Below are positions 63,931 through 64,000 of a stretch of DNA of 64,000 nucleotides, one piece after another. The stretch covers positions 1,709,479 through 1,773,478 of the forward strand of contig NZ_CP053831.1 in assembly GCF_013372205.1 (NCBI RefSeq), written 5' to 3'. How positions within the stretch are numbered: the first letter of the stretch is position 1; each line of letters opens with the position of its first letter. The position numbers and the translations under genes were made by a program. The stretch comes from Campylobacter mucosalis (GTDB lineage: Bacteria > Campylobacterota > Campylobacteria > Campylobacterales > Campylobacteraceae). The notes beneath the pieces are model-generated. The model did not search any database, was not told the origin of the DNA, and saw nothing but the letters and a program-made list of their open reading frames with translations.

Positions 63931-64000
63931 CTTTAACTACAATTTATCAAACTTAAGATAAAATATCAAATACCCATTTTAATATAAAAAAGGTTTGGTT

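Overview
The window is AT-rich, densely packed DNA from a member of the Campylobacterota, most likely a Campylobacter outside the C. jejuni/coli group. Evidence: the tmRNA tag peptide ANNVKFAPAYAKAA is the Campylobacter type. The order rpmJ-rpsM-rpsK-rpsD-rpoA-rplQ and the block ybaB - PDZ protein - ispA - tkt match Campylobacter gene order. Long poly-G tracts and AAGGAG/TATAAT signals are also typical. No rRNA, tRNA, CRISPR array or insertion sequence was found. The right end (63887-63930) carries three perfect DnaA boxes after ruvC, so it probably borders oriC and dnaA.

Layout. 1-7.6 kb is housekeeping: a partial MscS channel, a tiny very acidic ORF, two tandem diguanylate cyclases, sodB with a cysteine-rich tail, an AI-2E permease, a MazEF-like toxin-antitoxin pair, ruvB, an HPt protein and ssrA. 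7.98-26.0 kb, all on the minus strand, is a two-partner-secretion / contact-dependent-inhibition-like locus. It holds one TpsB transporter, two long FhaB/CdiA-type exoproteins with near-identical N-terminal halves and different C-termini, orphan C-terminal modules, decayed C-terminal tails, two zinc-ribbon membrane proteins, and at least seven small lipoproteins. Five of these lipoproteins form one diverged family interleaved with C-terminal fragments. I read this as a recombining effector/immunity cassette array. 26.0-31.4 kb holds a DUF4198 protein, pgeF, ribE, a DUF411 protein, an M48 peptidase, a type IV pilin-like protein and uppP. 31.5-33.4 kb is a dead Type IIG restriction-modification gene that keeps a relic G9 tract. 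33.5-43.2 kb holds a chemoreceptor with G8 next to its promoter -10, tkt, ispA, a PDZ protein, ybaB and a phase-variable lipidated subtilisin autotransporter. 43.3-46.9 kb holds infA and the ribosomal protein/rpoA operon. 46.9-47.4 kb is a chimeric remnant joining a ferredoxin N-terminus to a formate/nitrite channel C-terminus.

47.6-61.2 kb is one uninterrupted 19-gene minus-strand operon with the gene content of an aryl-polyene-type biosynthetic cluster: phosphopantetheinyl transferase, two carrier proteins, two ketosynthases plus a short chain-length-factor-like protein, ketoreductase, dehydratase, an AMP-ligase fused to a second dehydratase, acyltransferases, glycosyltransferase, thioesterase, LolA-like carrier and RND/MMPL exporter. 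No gene for making an aromatic starter is visible. A second chemoreceptor (61.2-63.3 kb) shares a nearly identical ~395-bp block with the first, and ruvC ends the window.

All functional calls come from reading motifs by eye. No database search, structure prediction or alignment program was run.
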